64,000 bases of DNA from assembly GCA_025786725.1 (NCBI GenBank), contig JAHLTZ010000045.1:1-64000 (forward strand). The letters run 5' to 3'. The translations under genes and the position numbers were made by a program. This document shows, in pieces, positions 25,047-36,553 of this stretch; positions within the stretch are counted from its first letter, which is position 1; each line of letters starts with the position of its first letter. Source of the DNA: Syncephalis fuscata (taxonomy: Eukaryota; Zoopagomycota; Zoopagomycetes; Zoopagales; Piptocephalidaceae). The notes beneath the pieces are model-generated. The model ran no database searches, was not told where the DNA came from, and saw only the letters and a program-made list of their open reading frames with translations.

Positions 25047-27468
25047 ATGGATAGTATTTCCCCGGGTCAAACAGCATCGGCCCGGGTGGTTACCAGCATC
25101 ATCCACTACATTCTCATACGCTTTCAAATACTACATTTACAGCTAGTACACCACCTGATTCTACGTTTGTTCATACAGCACACACACCAGACACGACAAT
25201 TACCATTCAAGTGCCGGCTAGCTCACCACCGGCAACACCACATACCGCTGCTACAGCTACAGCCTCTACAGACACTGTTACTTTTGCCGCCGACTATCAC
25301 ATCACAGCAGCAATAGTGGTAGCGGCAGTGATATCAATCCACTAGATGCAAGCCCAAGTGCTGCCGACTTAGCGTCGTTAGCCATTACGCAAAAATCGTT
25401 ATCAGAACAAGCGTTACCGGAAGCGCCGCTGTTGTTACCGGATTTCCCTGATCCACTAGCGGCATTAGTAGCGAATTCTGAAAAACAACAACAAGAACAA
25501 CAGCAACAACACGCTAGCGATACACTCAATATGGGAGGCGATACAGATTTACTAACACCAAGCATTAAAATGGTGGATCAAGGTGTTTATCCAACACCAA
25601 ATTCACCACCTAAGCCACAAATGGATCATCGACGCGAAGACATGCCAATGATCAAATTGGAAGAAACAACGACCAATATGGATTTGGTGGGTAATGATAC
25701 GGCTTCGGTGGCGGCTGCGGCTGCTGTAGCTGCTGCCGCGGCCGATCTTATTTCATTGAATACCTCATCAGCCACTCTTACAGCTGCCCACCACCACCAA
25801 CAGGCACACCAGCAGCTATCGCAAGCCCATTTAACAGCATCAGCAGCATTTGATCAAACGATATCACAGCCAAATATTGATGTATAACCAGTCTGGCTCC
25901 TACCCAGGTAGTGGTACCGTATCTACTCATTATCCAACATCATGTCAACCAACTCAATGGATTTACTTGGTTCAAGCCATTCGATGAGCGGCTATCCAAT
26001 GCTTATAGCCAAGACAGAATTACGTATTGCTGGCAATCTTGATGCCATGTTATACGAATGGTAATTAAAATGTTTAAACTGTATACATGCATCATATCTA
26101 ATTAAACTTTATTTATAGGTCGATGGAAGAACGACAGGAACGACGACGATTAGTGGAATTTGCTCCACAACGCTCAAATAACACCATTACTTGCTCGTTT
26201 CAACCGGTAACACCAGGTGACCATAAACCACCACATATTGTCGTATCCTGCATCTTTTGGGAAGATCGTGGTGACTGTTTCATCACTAGTGTTGATTGTA
26301 TCCATCTACTTGAATCACTAATGGTGTAAGATTTCAAGTCGAAGAGAAGAACAGAATACGTCGTAATCTTGAAGGATTCCGCCAATTACCGTTTCAAAAG
26401 CCAAACCAGAAACGGCCGAATTCTTCAAACTCATCATGTCATTCCCAATCCAAAGCCACGTAACATTGAAAAAGATGTTAAAGTATTTCCATGGCGTACT
26501 TTACCACACGCTCTACGCAAAATCGTTAACAAATATGTAAGTCATCCAACATAGCTAGCGTATTGATTATTAATATTTGTATATTTATTAGCAGCCGCTA
26601 TGAACAGTTCATCATCTATTGATATGAATCTTATGCAACGTGGTGGCAATGGTGGTCTAATGCTGTCATCACCAATGACTAGTTCACTAACTAATCAAGG
26701 ACATGGCACAGCAACAGATCGTCAACACCGATATGGTAAATATTGCTATTACATTACATTATATTATATTATATTAATTACTATTTCTATTAATAGGCTA
26801 TCACCATATTCTATTTCTCGTCGATTCTCACATCCATCCGTGGCTAGCCATTTATTGGCACAAAACCATCATGGATTCAACCCTTCCGCTACTAGTCATG
26901 GTCTTGACATAACAAGCTTATCGAAAGAAGAGCTGCAAACATTTGGTATTCATACGCAACTCTACAAACTGCAACAGGCAGTTTATCAAATGGATCAACT
27001 GGAGGCAGTGCCAGCGATACACTAAATCCCGCTGCCGCCTATCCATCAGATCCATTGTCATCTGGTTCATTAGGCAGCGATGCAGCTACTTTTGATCTCG
27101 ATTCTGTATCATCACAACAAGCGGGTGGCACCAGCACTGCCAACGATAATACTAATGGTGGCATGCTTAATTGGCCAGCTTCATTTGATGGATTAGACAC
27201 GACAACGTTTGCCCTATCACCACGTACACAGCAACAATTACGTCAAGCAGGTCTTTCTGGTCGACGTCACTCTATCGCCGATCCGTATAGTTTGCGTCAA
27301 GCAAGTCAACAGTTATTTGATTTAGCCGCGGCTAATAACTCGCTTAATACTAGTCTTGCTGGTCTATCGGATGCCGCTCGTATAGCTCACCTCGATGGTC
27401 GTGATGCAAAACAAGACTTTATTGATTTTAGTGCACCACCACCTGCCGGTCTTAATGTATTCCCGTAA
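25047..27468 (+). CDS. Medusa (MedA)-like transcriptional regulator, DUF7082 domain, frame-broken
   Basis: Starts MDSISPGQTA at 25047. A low-complexity Thr/Ser/Pro, Gln- and Ala-rich N-terminal half leads to the conserved core: PMLIAKTELRIAGNLDAM, an intron after 26061, then SMEERQERRRLVEFAPQ, NTITCSFQPVTPGD, VVSCIFWEDRGDCFITSVDC, RFQVEEKNRIRRNLEGF, PITVSKAKPETAEFF, NPKPRNIEKDVKVFPW and a KIVNKY end. This order matches fungal Medusa-type developmental regulators, which act in the nucleus in sporulation, adhesion or virulence programmes. The C-terminal tail contains LSGRRHSIADPYSLRQAS and ends PPPAGLNVFP. As read the gene is not one frame: I count about nine single-base shifts, most explained by one base lost from GG/GGG, CCC or AA/AAA. 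It is either a pseudogene or carries sequence errors. Confidence 0.65.
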
Positions 27469-27778
27469 TAAGTAGTGGTTTTAGTTTTAGTTTTAGTATA
27501 TAATTACTATACTGCTGCTATTACTCGATATCATTATACCGACAATATTGACCATAACCATTTGGCCAATTTTCTATTCTCTCTTCTTTCTCTATCTTTC
27601 TTTTCTCTTTTCTCTTCTAATTTCTTTGTTTCTTTTTTTGTAACATTCTTTGCTAATAGAGAAAGATCGATGGTCATAAAGCAAGAATGTTCCATATATA
27701 CTTTCGCTCTCCCTTTGTGTATTACATTACTTTTTACTGTTAATATGCTCGAATAAATGGTTTATAATATTTGTGTAA
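27469..27778. other. Convergent 3' region
   Basis: Pyrimidine-rich (CTTTC/TCTTT tracts at about 27575-27640) between the convergent Medusa-like and HisRS genes; 3' UTR material. No gene. Confidence 0.5.
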
Positions 27779-29656
27779 TTATTTTGACGCTAAAAGACGG
27801 CTCAACACTTCAGGTAGACCGTCAAGTGTGCATTCAACTTGTTCACGAGAACGAAGATCTCGAACTGTTAGTGTATTCTTGCTATTTCATCTTCTCCAAT
27901 AAGAATGGCCACTTTCATGTTCATTTCGCTTGCTTGACTTAGTGCACGGCCCATACGTGCACTTTTCTGCGATGTTTGATGTAATAAACTGCATTGGTAG
28001 CCTGTGTTACGTACTCGATCGGCTACTTGATAGGCTATTTTATAGATGGACAGATTGGTTGCACCTTCAATGCTATTCAAATCTTCAGGTGATCCACGTA
28101 CAGGCAAGCCCATTACGGCAATGGCCATTAAATTGTTTTCCTTTTCTTTAATTGATTCTGGCAATAATAAAGCAAGTCGATCAATACCTGCCGCCCATCT
28201 ATAAACACAGCAACAATAATAATATATAGTTATATATATATAGTAAATATAGTAAATATAGTAAATATTAGTAATTCTTACCCAACTGCTGGTACACTTG
28301 TATCATCGCTGAGTGTTGCCACAAGTGTATCATAGCGGCCGCCGGCTAGAATTGTATCTTGTGATGCACCTAATGATGTACCCTCCGAATACTTAACCTC
28401 CCATACTGTATCATTATAGTAGTCAAGACCACGTACAAGACGTGAATTTACGGTATATGGCACATTAACCGCCTCAAGTAACTCGCAAACAAATGCAAAA
28501 CGGCGTCGACTCTCCGGCGTAAGATGATCAATTAGTCGAGGTGCCTCTTCAATCAATGGTTGATCCTCCGGAGCCTTTGAATCAAAAATACGCAGTGGAT
28601 TCTCGGTCAATCTAAAATTACATTTAATTAGTACTGATTTAATCAGTATATAAACACAAACAAACCTTCTTTGACTATCTGATGACAATGACTCTTTTCG
28701 TTTATAAAAGTATTCACATAGTTTTTCAATATATTCTAATCGTTCCATAATATCACCAAGCGAGTTGATTTCTAACTAGTAGTTCATTGTTGTTGCTAAT
28801 GTTGTGTTGGAATGATCTGCTTACGTGAGGTGTGTCTGGCAAGCCAAGACGTTCTATAAATGACCAGCCCATTCGAATAAGTTCAACATCGCTTGTTGGA
28901 TGCGATTGACCAAATAATTCGACGCCAAATTGTTCAAACTACGTAAATAGTTATAATATGGCAAATTATTTTATCTAATCAATTGATTTAACTAATTTAC
29001 TTTCTTACCTGGCGCAGACGGCCTTTTTGTGGTCGTTCGTGTCTAAACATTGGGCCGTGGTAGAAAAGTCGCTGCGACTTGCTTTGAAGCTGACGATTGG
29101 ATATTAATGCTCGTACGATACCTACATTATCACATTAACCATTCTGTTAATACTTAGAAATATAGCGTGTTATTAGTCTTTCTTCTTCTCCTTCTCCATT
29201 ACCTGCTGTGCCTTCAGGGCGCATTATTACCTCAGAGCCACTTTTATCGGTGAATTTGTACAATTCCTTGCCGATCACGTCGGAACTTGTTCCAAGCGAA
29301 CCTTCAAACACTTCAGCATACTCAAGTATAGGTGTAGTAACCTATTTGAATTCATTAGCTAAATCACAAATAGAGTCAAGTATGTTTGGTATTATGAACC
29401 ATGACTATAGTCATGACAATAAGCATTCTATTACCTCGACAAAGCCGTGTGCCTCAGCTATTGCTCGGCCGTGTTCAGTGATATGGCGGTACTTTAACGT
29501 ATCGGGCATGAAGCGGTCGCGCATGCCACGCACGGGACGGCAAGTGGCGGCTACTGCTGAAACATTTAATTGACGCGTAGTGCTGGCAAGTAAATTACAC
29601 CGCCAATGAAATAATAATCTGTCATTACGCGTTATGAAAGTACCGCGACGAATCAT
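27779..29656 (-). CDS. Histidyl-tRNA synthetase, mitochondrial/bacterial type
   Basis: The start at 29656 opens with a basic Ser/Thr-rich leader ([19 protein letters not shown]), a likely mitochondrial targeting sequence. Then come [19 protein letters not shown] (motif 1 region), [13 protein letters not shown] (motif 2 region, about 29240-29210), the RLRQFEQFGVE-type block, [17 protein letters not shown] (HisA motif), [14 protein letters not shown] (HisB) and [15 protein letters not shown] (motif 3). The anticodon-binding domain ends [17 protein letters not shown]. Class II synthetase charging tRNA-His; the sequence is closer to the alphaproteobacterial/mitochondrial form than to cytosolic Hts1, so organellar translation is its probable role. 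Near 27890 one A is missing (GCAAGAATAC), shifting EDEIAR away from [12 protein letters not shown]. Several introns of about 60 nt. Confidence 0.85.
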
Positions 29657-29690
29657 ATTAACGAAAAGAAGAAGCGTAATTAAAAAAAAT

Positions 29691-29800
29691 AAATTAATCC
29701 AGTATTAGTTTGTTTTATAAAACTTAAACCATCATTACTATTTCTACCCACCTTCACTGATTACCACCTTATTAAAGTGTTTTGCTATAATATCATTTTT
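29691..29800 (-). pseudogene. Orphan fragment of a questin oxidase-like exon plus intron
   Basis: Reads DIIAKHFNKVVISEGG on the minus strand followed by intron-like sequence; it matches 39037-39147 of the questin oxidase-like gene (DIVAKHFNKVVINEGG plus almost all of the next intron) at roughly 90 percent. No other part of that gene is present. Intron inclusion shows DNA-level copying. It lies between the HisRS start and the left arm of the inverted duplication. Confidence 0.75.
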
Positions 29801-30163
29801 TATTATTTATAAAGTATTGAAATGCAATCTAGTGAATATGAATTAAATGACTAATAGCGCCAATCATTTAATATTGGTACAATAGACCAGTTTTAATGCG
29901 TATATAATACAAATGAAACTTCTATAGAACACAATAAAATGATACTGTAATAATAGTATTGAAAATCAGACAACTAATAAATATATATTAATACTTGTAC
30001 CAATCTAAATATCATAGTAAATAAAATTACTCTAATTCAATGCTGTTAGTTTGATATATGTATATATAACAAACTAGAAATAAGCTAGCAATTAATATAG
30101 ACCAATTTATAACACAAAAATTAACGCCTTATTTACGTTGTAATAACGTTGCTGCAAATCTTT

Positions 30164-30847
30164 CTATAATATTACATGTTTATTGTACAAATGACTACTG
30201 CCATAAATATACAGACTAGCAATTCTATCGTATGTTTTGTCAAACTCCAATTGCTTCGTGTTGTATGAACCCTCTTTAACTTTGCGCAGTAATTTACCAT
30301 CGGCATCTTCAAAAAATATAGAATAGCAACAGATGCACAGCATAACTGGAGTATCACCACAATGAACATCATCAAGAATAACTTGCCTGTATAATCTGCA
30401 ATGTAAATATACTTATTACACGTTATTTGATCGGTTACTTGCTCGTCCAGATAAATGATATACACATGGCATCTCATGCTATTGGTTCCAGCAGCTCAAC
30501 TATCTATGCGCTATACAAGTCCATCAGGTAATTGTACAAGGGTTTTTTATGATATAATCGAATGCTGTTTGGCATATACATTGAGCAGGACAGTGTGGAA
30601 CAAAAAACAAAAAATTCTAATACTAATCACGCACTGTAAATTCTGCATAATAAGTCCGGTTGAATTGTTTTCCAGCCGTCTTCACAATTTGTCCAATGTT
30701 TTTGAAACAAGCCACTTACCTTGATGTGGTTGATTTCCGTGCCTGTTCAAATTTGTAACCAATGAGCGTGTAAATATGATAGCGCCATACTAATTCTTGT
30801 AAATACTTGAAAGACAAATCCTGTTTTATATAAACTGGTAATAACAT
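30164..30847 (-). CDS. Unrecognised gene in the duplicated arm (left copy)
   Basis: Two coding-like parts. Exon 1 starts at 30847 (MLLPVYIKQDL..YLQELVWRYHIYTLIGYKF) and reaches a GTAAGT. A second part reads FIWTSKLYRQVILDDVHC, GDTPVMLCICC, FFEDADGKLLRKVKEGSY, FDKTYDRIASLYIYGSS and stops at 30164, with a 44-nt intron (donor GTAACC) inside it. The middle (30480-30760) I cannot join: IGQIVKTAGKQFNRTYYAEF also looks protein-like but follows an in-frame TAA. The right copy differs by small substitutions and indels, yet the same frames stay open in both. No family recognised. It may be a gene with a structure I misread or a decaying one. Confidence 0.35.
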
Positions 30848-31373
30848 GACTGAGGTTGAAATTGTTTGGCTTGTCTAGACTTATCATAACAAAACGCTGT
30901 TTGATATAGTTATTAATGATGTGTTACAGCAATTTGCATCTAGTAGCATTGTATATTAGCTGGCTATTCCATCGTTAATGTAAACCAGTGTACTAATATA
31001 AAGTGTTCATTTGCCACACTAAAGTAAATAAAATGTCCTTTAGTTTCTAGGCCTTAACCATGATTTCATCATGGATTTGGGTGTATGTATATTCGAATTA
31101 TTTGCTAAATAAAGTAAATGAAATGCCCTTTGGTTTCTAGGCCTTATCTACAATGAATCCAGACCATAGGTTCTAGAAATGTTACCTGTAGCTGTGATGC
31201 ATAAACCTGTTACTTCGGCTATGTACTGGCTTACATCCAAGCTCCCAAGTGCAATGTCATGGGTCGAGAACATCATGTAATGGTGTTAGCCAGTTGATTG
31301 TGAAGCAATCTAAATACCAGACCAATTAATTATTAATAAATGGCTATTATTGGGACAGAGTATAGGAATTTTG

Positions 31374-31380
31374 TATAAAA
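31374..31380 (+). promoter_or_regulatory. TATA box of the secreted beta-trefoil-like gene (left copy)
   Basis: TATAAAA 141 nt before the ATG at 31515, conserved in the right copy at 45867-45873. Confidence 0.55.
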
Positions 31381-31514
31381 GGCACGGTGGATTTCATATT
31401 AGCATTCCAACATCACAACACAGCAACATCAGCTCCATTAACATCTAAACTTCTTCTCAGACAATAGAACTCCGATCAGCTTTTTATTCATTTATAAATC
31501 CAGCAATATCCACC

Positions 31515-32057
31515 ATGCAATTCTCTTTATCGCTTGCCGCCGTCTTGTTGGCTTCTGCCGCCAGTCTTATTCAGGCTGCTCCCAATGTCGCCCAGTCAAA
31601 AAATATACGCATATGGTGGCTCTATACGGAAAACACCTGCCTTCACGTAGTGGAGCATGATCCGACAGTTGCCTTCAGTTTAAGTGTCGTATGCCACAAC
31701 TCACACTGGATTCAAACGCCAATCCCTGCCGAAACTCCTGCTGCATCTGGAAACTACTTTACGCTTAAATCAACTTTCAACAACAAGTGCTTGACGTACA
31801 ATCCAAATAAAAACCCCAATGGCCATGGATCTATAATTACCATGGACTGCAAACCAAATTCAAAAGATCAGCACTGGGAAATGCTTGATATCGAGCATGA
31901 AGGAAAGGTCGAACAGAAGCTATCGCCAAGAACTCCGCGATATGGCAATACAAATGCTTGCGTCAGACCTATTAGACTCAATATGGACGGAAAAGCTGAA
32001 TACGAAGAATGCAATCACAGAGATCCACAACAATACTGTCGTATTGAGAAGGTTTAA
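31515..32057 (+). CDS. Secreted beta-trefoil / ricin-B-lectin-like protein (left copy)
   Basis: Intronless, 180 residues. Signal peptide MQFSLSLAAVLLASAASLIQA, then a mature part with ENTCLHVV, NNKCLTYNPN and GSIITMDC followed by QHWEM, the Cys-Leu and QxW pattern of ricin-B-type beta-trefoil carbohydrate-binding folds. Ten or so residues before the end is a Cys pair (YEECNH, QYCRIE). Its length fits a single trefoil domain. Codons are GC-richer than the flanks, suggesting good expression. A TATA box is present and the stop is followed by AATAAACG. The protein is identical to the copy at 45190-45732. Binding of an extracellular glycan is inferred; no catalytic motif is seen. Confidence 0.75.
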   Translation: MQFSLSLAAVLLASAASLIQAAPNVAQSKNIRIWWLYTENTCLHVVEHDPTVAFSLSVVCHNSHWIQTPIPAETPAASGNYFTLKSTFNNKCLTYNPNKNPNGHGSIITMDCKPNSKDQHWEMLDIEHEGKVEQKLSPRTPRYGNTNACVRPIRLNMDGKAEYEECNHRDPQQYCRIEKV

Positions 32058-32366
32058 TAAACGTTACTAAATAGTTGTTATTAATCCAAGTATTGCTAAA
32101 TGTGCTATCCGAGTATTTGTTCTTGGAACATAATTAATGTTTTAGAACATGTATACTTATAATGAATGTATATGACATGTGCTTGCCTATCAAAAGTTAT
32201 ACTAATCAAGGTCACGTAAATGATTAAACATGCAATCATAATGCAAGTGAAGCCTGAACATGGATATCGCTATCTAAAATAAATTAGTTTACAAACCATT
32301 TAAAGTAGTAGATTTAGCAATCTAAATACGCTTTATTTTCATTATTGTTACTACAGTAATACTAAA

Positions 32367-32679
32367 CATGGAACTGCGTGGTGAGTAGCATCAGAGTTTA
32401 AAAGACTTATCATTATAGATTTATTATCTAGTACACATAAATTCTTTATTTGTCAGTATCAATATTTGTGTTGCCGTATATTATTTTGTCATATACTAAA
32501 TAAATTCTATTTGTTATAAATTTCAAGTACATATAGTATAACAAATGTAATGAGCGAAATAATTTAATTATTATTAATAGTAAATTTAGCGGTAAAGGTA
32601 ACAACTTTTAATAAATCTATAATGATGAGTATTTTAATGACTGATACCACTCGCCACCCATCATCATGTTCAATAAAAA
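32367..32679. mobile_element. MITE-like element with about 65-bp terminal inverted repeats
   Basis: The left end (32367-32430, TAAACATGGAACTGCGTGGTG.. to ATTATAGATTTATT) is matched by the reverse complement of the right end (AATAAATCTATAATGATGAG.. to CATCATGTTCAATA at 32679). About 313 bp, no open frame, AT-rich core. Relatives occur at 1843 and 6094; a half copy remains at 44808-44880. Superfamily unknown. Confidence 0.65.
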
Positions 32680-32913
32680 AAATGCTAGTTTAGTTATGCA
32701 AAAGCTAGTTGCAGTCATTTGCTTCTAAGCTATAATAATTTGATGTTAAGTTGTTTAATATTAATGTCAGAACAATAACAAAAATAGGCTGCAAAATAAT
32801 AATTAAAGTAATTTAATGAATAAAAGCTATAATAATAAAAACAAAAGTAAAGCAAATAAATTTGATAATCGTAATAACCGTTAAAAAGAATTAATAATTA
32901 AAATTAGAAGAAA
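32680..32913. other. 3' flank of P450 gene 1
   Basis: AT-rich, no gene seen. Confidence 0.5.
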
Positions 32914-35066
32914 TTAATAAGCACGATAAGGTTGTACTATGAATTGATTGCCTCGAGGATTAGTCGTACTGCTGAAGACTGGTTGCATATCATTTTTAAG
33001 GCTTGGTACCAACGTAAAGTGACGTAGTAATTCGACAAGTGTCAAGCGGAGTTCCATCCAAGCAAGACTAGTGTGAAAATCAAAAAAAGCAAATAATGTT
33101 AAGTACAGTAAAGACGATTAAGAATAATATGATAACTTACTTGCGACCGATACATGCACGAGGACCAACAGAGAATGGCGCAAAATTTATTTTCATTATG
33201 GCCAGCTGTTCGGGCGATGCGTTGAGCCAGCGATCTGGATAAAATTTATGTGGATCTGGAAAGATTTGTTCATTCATATGCATAGCAATAGTTGATACCA
33301 TCACCGTGGTCTAATAATAAATAACAAATAAGTACACCAAGGATATAAATAAGGTAATGTATTTAGGGCCATGATTTTACTTACCCCGCCTGGAACGAAA
33401 TAGTCATCCAATGTTGCACCTTCTTGAGGAACAACACGTGGCATGCCATGAGCAATGACCGGTCGAAGACGCATCGCTTCATGGAATACGGCATCGAGGT
33501 AGCGCATTGGAGCAATGTCATTATAAGAAATACGTGTATTAGGATCCGGTAAACTGCTTTGATTTCTTCAACTAAGCGGCGTGTGTACTCGGGATGTCCA
33601 AGCAGAAAGTGCAAAGTCCTAAAAACACTTAGTGTTAAATGCAAATATTTTATTTTATTTTATTGACTTACCACGTGAGTGTGATGGCCGTTGTATCGGT
33701 ACCGGCAATACTATATTACATAATACACTGATTAGATTACTGAAAGTGTAATGTAGTAGTGCTTACATTAATAAAATTACCTCTGATCTAATATTTTCAT
33801 CTGCCATTGTGGCACCAGTTTCCTCATCGACAGCTTCAATAAGTTTTGTAACGTGTCTTTGCGCCGGTTACTGCCGGCTTGTCTTCTTCGTTGAATCGCA
33901 TCTCTTGCGTACTGTGAATAGTTAGCAATTGATGGATGATAGGTTAATAGTATTATAAATTGCTTACATTCTCAAATGACTCGACAGAACGTGTTAGGTT
34001 CGGGAACATACGAGGAGAAAATAGCTTGCCCAGCATGTAGTGCTAAATATTACAAATCGTAAGTATAATACTATTTTACTATTAAATACTACATACTCTA
34101 GCAACATAAGCAACTGTATCGTTGATCCATTGAATGATCGGATGCTGTTCTTTATTTTCTTCAAGCAGTCCAAAGGTTTTACCAAAGCCAACTTCACCAA
34201 TGACATCCTGTAATGGTATAAGTATTACTGGTAGCGAATATTCAGTGTACATACAAAAGTCATATTTCTTATTAGATTCATCAAGTCAACGGCACTCCCG
34301 CTATCGGCATGCGCCCGAATACGCTCTACAAGTCGAGCCACTCCAACATCAATGATGAGTGGTTCTATAGCGCTAAGAGCGCTAGACGTGAATGCTGGGA
34401 GCATAAGTCGTTTCTAATAAACTTCTGGTCAGCTAAACTGCATTCTATACCGTTGATACAACAACCGACCTGTGTACGGTGGTAACCAGGATCTCTATAA
34501 CATTGGGTAATGAATATTATGTATGTGCTAGTTAATTAATTTACCAACCTACCTTGTATTAAATAGATTTGCTTTACCAATACGGAGAAAGTTGTAGCCT
34601 TTTCCTTTAAGGTATTTATGCGATCCATTAACCTTTCGGATTAAGTTGGCGCTTGATACCCAAATGGTATTTGGGCCTATCCAATAGAACCAATCAGATT
34701 CATTAGTGCTCAATATAGTGGCTTATACAGAAATACAACTATTTACCTGTACGCACAATTGGGCCATAAGCATTGTGCAACTTTAGAATATCGGTGTTTT
34801 CTTGCGCGTAGATCAGCTTCATGTTAAGTATGAATTCCGTAAGCGCCGAAATACGAGGGCCCGGCACCTTGGCTAACGGGCTGATGTAATCTTGCTCGAT
34901 AAGCTGCAGACGACAATATGAGTCTCGAGCCATTTATTGGGCAACAAATGCACCGGCAACCATTGATTAATCAACTTACCGTGTAAACAAAGCAGCCAAT
35001 ACCAGCTAAGGCGGTAAGCTCCAACCATGGTACGGTAGCTAGTACAATTTGGAATGCAGATGACAT
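32914..35066 (-). CDS. Cytochrome P450 monooxygenase (copy 1)
   Basis: Starts at 35066 (MSSAFQIVLATVPWLELTAL), an N-terminal membrane anchor; exon 1 is 35066-34980. Then LIEQDYISPLAKVPGPRISA (proline-rich hinge), an I-helix region with AGTDTTA-type sequence around 33700, MRYLDAVFHEAMRLRPVIAHG (ExxR), FVPGG, FYPDRWLNAS and the haem loop FSVGPRACIGRK split over the intron at about 33135-33070. The C-terminus ends GNQFIVQPYRAY. About ten introns. P450s of this form are ER-bound monooxygenases; substrate unknown. Near 33552 a missing C (GTTTACCGG) puts VYPDPNTRIS out of frame. A TTTATAAATA on the minus strand near 35170 may be the TATA box. A damaged paralogue lies at 54117-56142. Confidence 0.82.
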
Positions 35067-36553
35067 TGGTCGATATTGGTGTCGTCACTGAATCAATAAT
35101 GGGTCAGAGAAGATAAAATAGGAGTACAGGATGACTTGCGCGGAGGCGCTGTACAACAATATGTATTTATAAAAGCCACCAAGTTTTCCGCGTGTATTTG
35201 AAAATACATGTGCGGATGAATCCAAGTCCAGACTCTTGATGCTATGTGGAATGTCTAGACCGCAAAGATGGCTGCGTGGTGGTTTGCCAGTACTACCCAT
35301 GTAATGCACTTTACACGACACACAGGCACACAGGCACCATTGCCCTCTGTCGGCACCCAGATTTTAGTTTGTCTGTGTCGACTAGGCTAGATCCTCGATA
35401 GAACAATTTGCATCGTCGCAATTTATTAATGCCAAACGATATAGTTTGGTTCCCATGAACGCTTTTGTATCGCATGAAATTTAATTGCAATGTGATGATG
35501 GCTGCAAAAACGGTTCGGTTTTTACTATAATGTTGCCAAGCGGGCTAATACTTTCGTCGAAATAAAAACTTGAGCTATAATGGTTCATGTCTAGAACAAT
35601 GGACATATTACAGGACTGCTACGTATACTGAACAGGTTATAGCGAATATTTTTTATTTAACCAATAATAGGCAGGATTTTGGTTACTATAATGGCACCTG
35701 ACAGCTTAAATGAATGGGTTGCGGTGATTTGCATTCCTGCACATCTGCAGCAACAATGCAGAAGTACATACTGGCCGGAACCCTTTGGCATGTGTGTACT
35801 ACCACAATTATGCATGTCGCCAATAAAAGTAACTAAAATGAAGCGTGTTTACTTATTCGATGAATAAAAATGTATACCATTCTATTGGTTTATGTTTTCT
35901 AGAACAAAAAAGGAACCGTTTCTATTTTCAAATAACTAGGCTGAAATAATGGCTACAACGCCATGTTTGACCAGTTGTGCGTAGTATGAATCACAAACTT
36001 GTTTACGTTTGGCATGTTATCAGCTGATAGCAAATACTTTGATTTATTGTAGTTATTGATGGTATCGGCTGTGAGCAGTGTAGTTATCATTTGTACAGCT
36101 AAGCATCAAGTGCTAGATGCCAACTACACTTACAGGTAGTATAGGCTGCAGTTCATAACAGAGGGTCAATCTGGAACATTGCTATAGCCGAATCATTTTA
36201 CGCACATTTAATATCAGCTAGATTTTAAAACCTGTTGAATGAATGAATTTTGTGTGGTTGTTGCGCACACTATCATTGATTCATAAAACCCCGACACTGT
36301 TTTGTTTGTGTAGCTGGACACTTCTATTTCTAGATGGCTGGTCATATTGAATTTGGTATTCTTTTAATTTTTTTTAATAAAAAGGTCTTTTACAGGCCCA
36401 GATCCTATTTAGGCTGGGTAAATCCAACAATAGACTTGGCTATATTTATGAAGCATTATTCACATGTATAACTTTGGCCTAATCAAATGGTCGAAATACA
36501 CTAGCGACTGATGTTCTATCAGATGATTGTGCTGGCGCATGCCACCAGTTACT
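35067..36553. other. Intergenic (1.5 kb), upstream of P450 gene 1
   Basis: Small open frames on both strands have no recognisable content. Nothing supportable seen beyond the possible TATA box of the P450. Confidence 0.45.

Larger units (their letters stand above)
29964..32441. repeat. Left arm of a 2.48-kb inverted duplication (partner 44808-47285)
   Basis: Both ends and many internal blocks match 44808-47285 in reverse complement: outer ends ATCAGACAACTAATAAATAT / ATTAGTCGTCTGAT, inner ends GATTTATTATCTAGTACAC / GTGTACTAGATAATAAATC. Divergence is a few percent outside the secreted-protein gene, with small indels, and nearly nil inside it. The inner end stops within the TIR element at 32367-32679. 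Confidence 0.9.

Noticed and set aside
30172-30477. 101-codon frame beginning MRCHVYIIYLDEQ in both duplicated arms as an intact gene
   Set aside because: Reading across a likely 44-nt intron into the next register gives a more protein-like domain (DDVHCGDTPVM, FEDADGKLLRKV) that ends at a stop; I favour that register.
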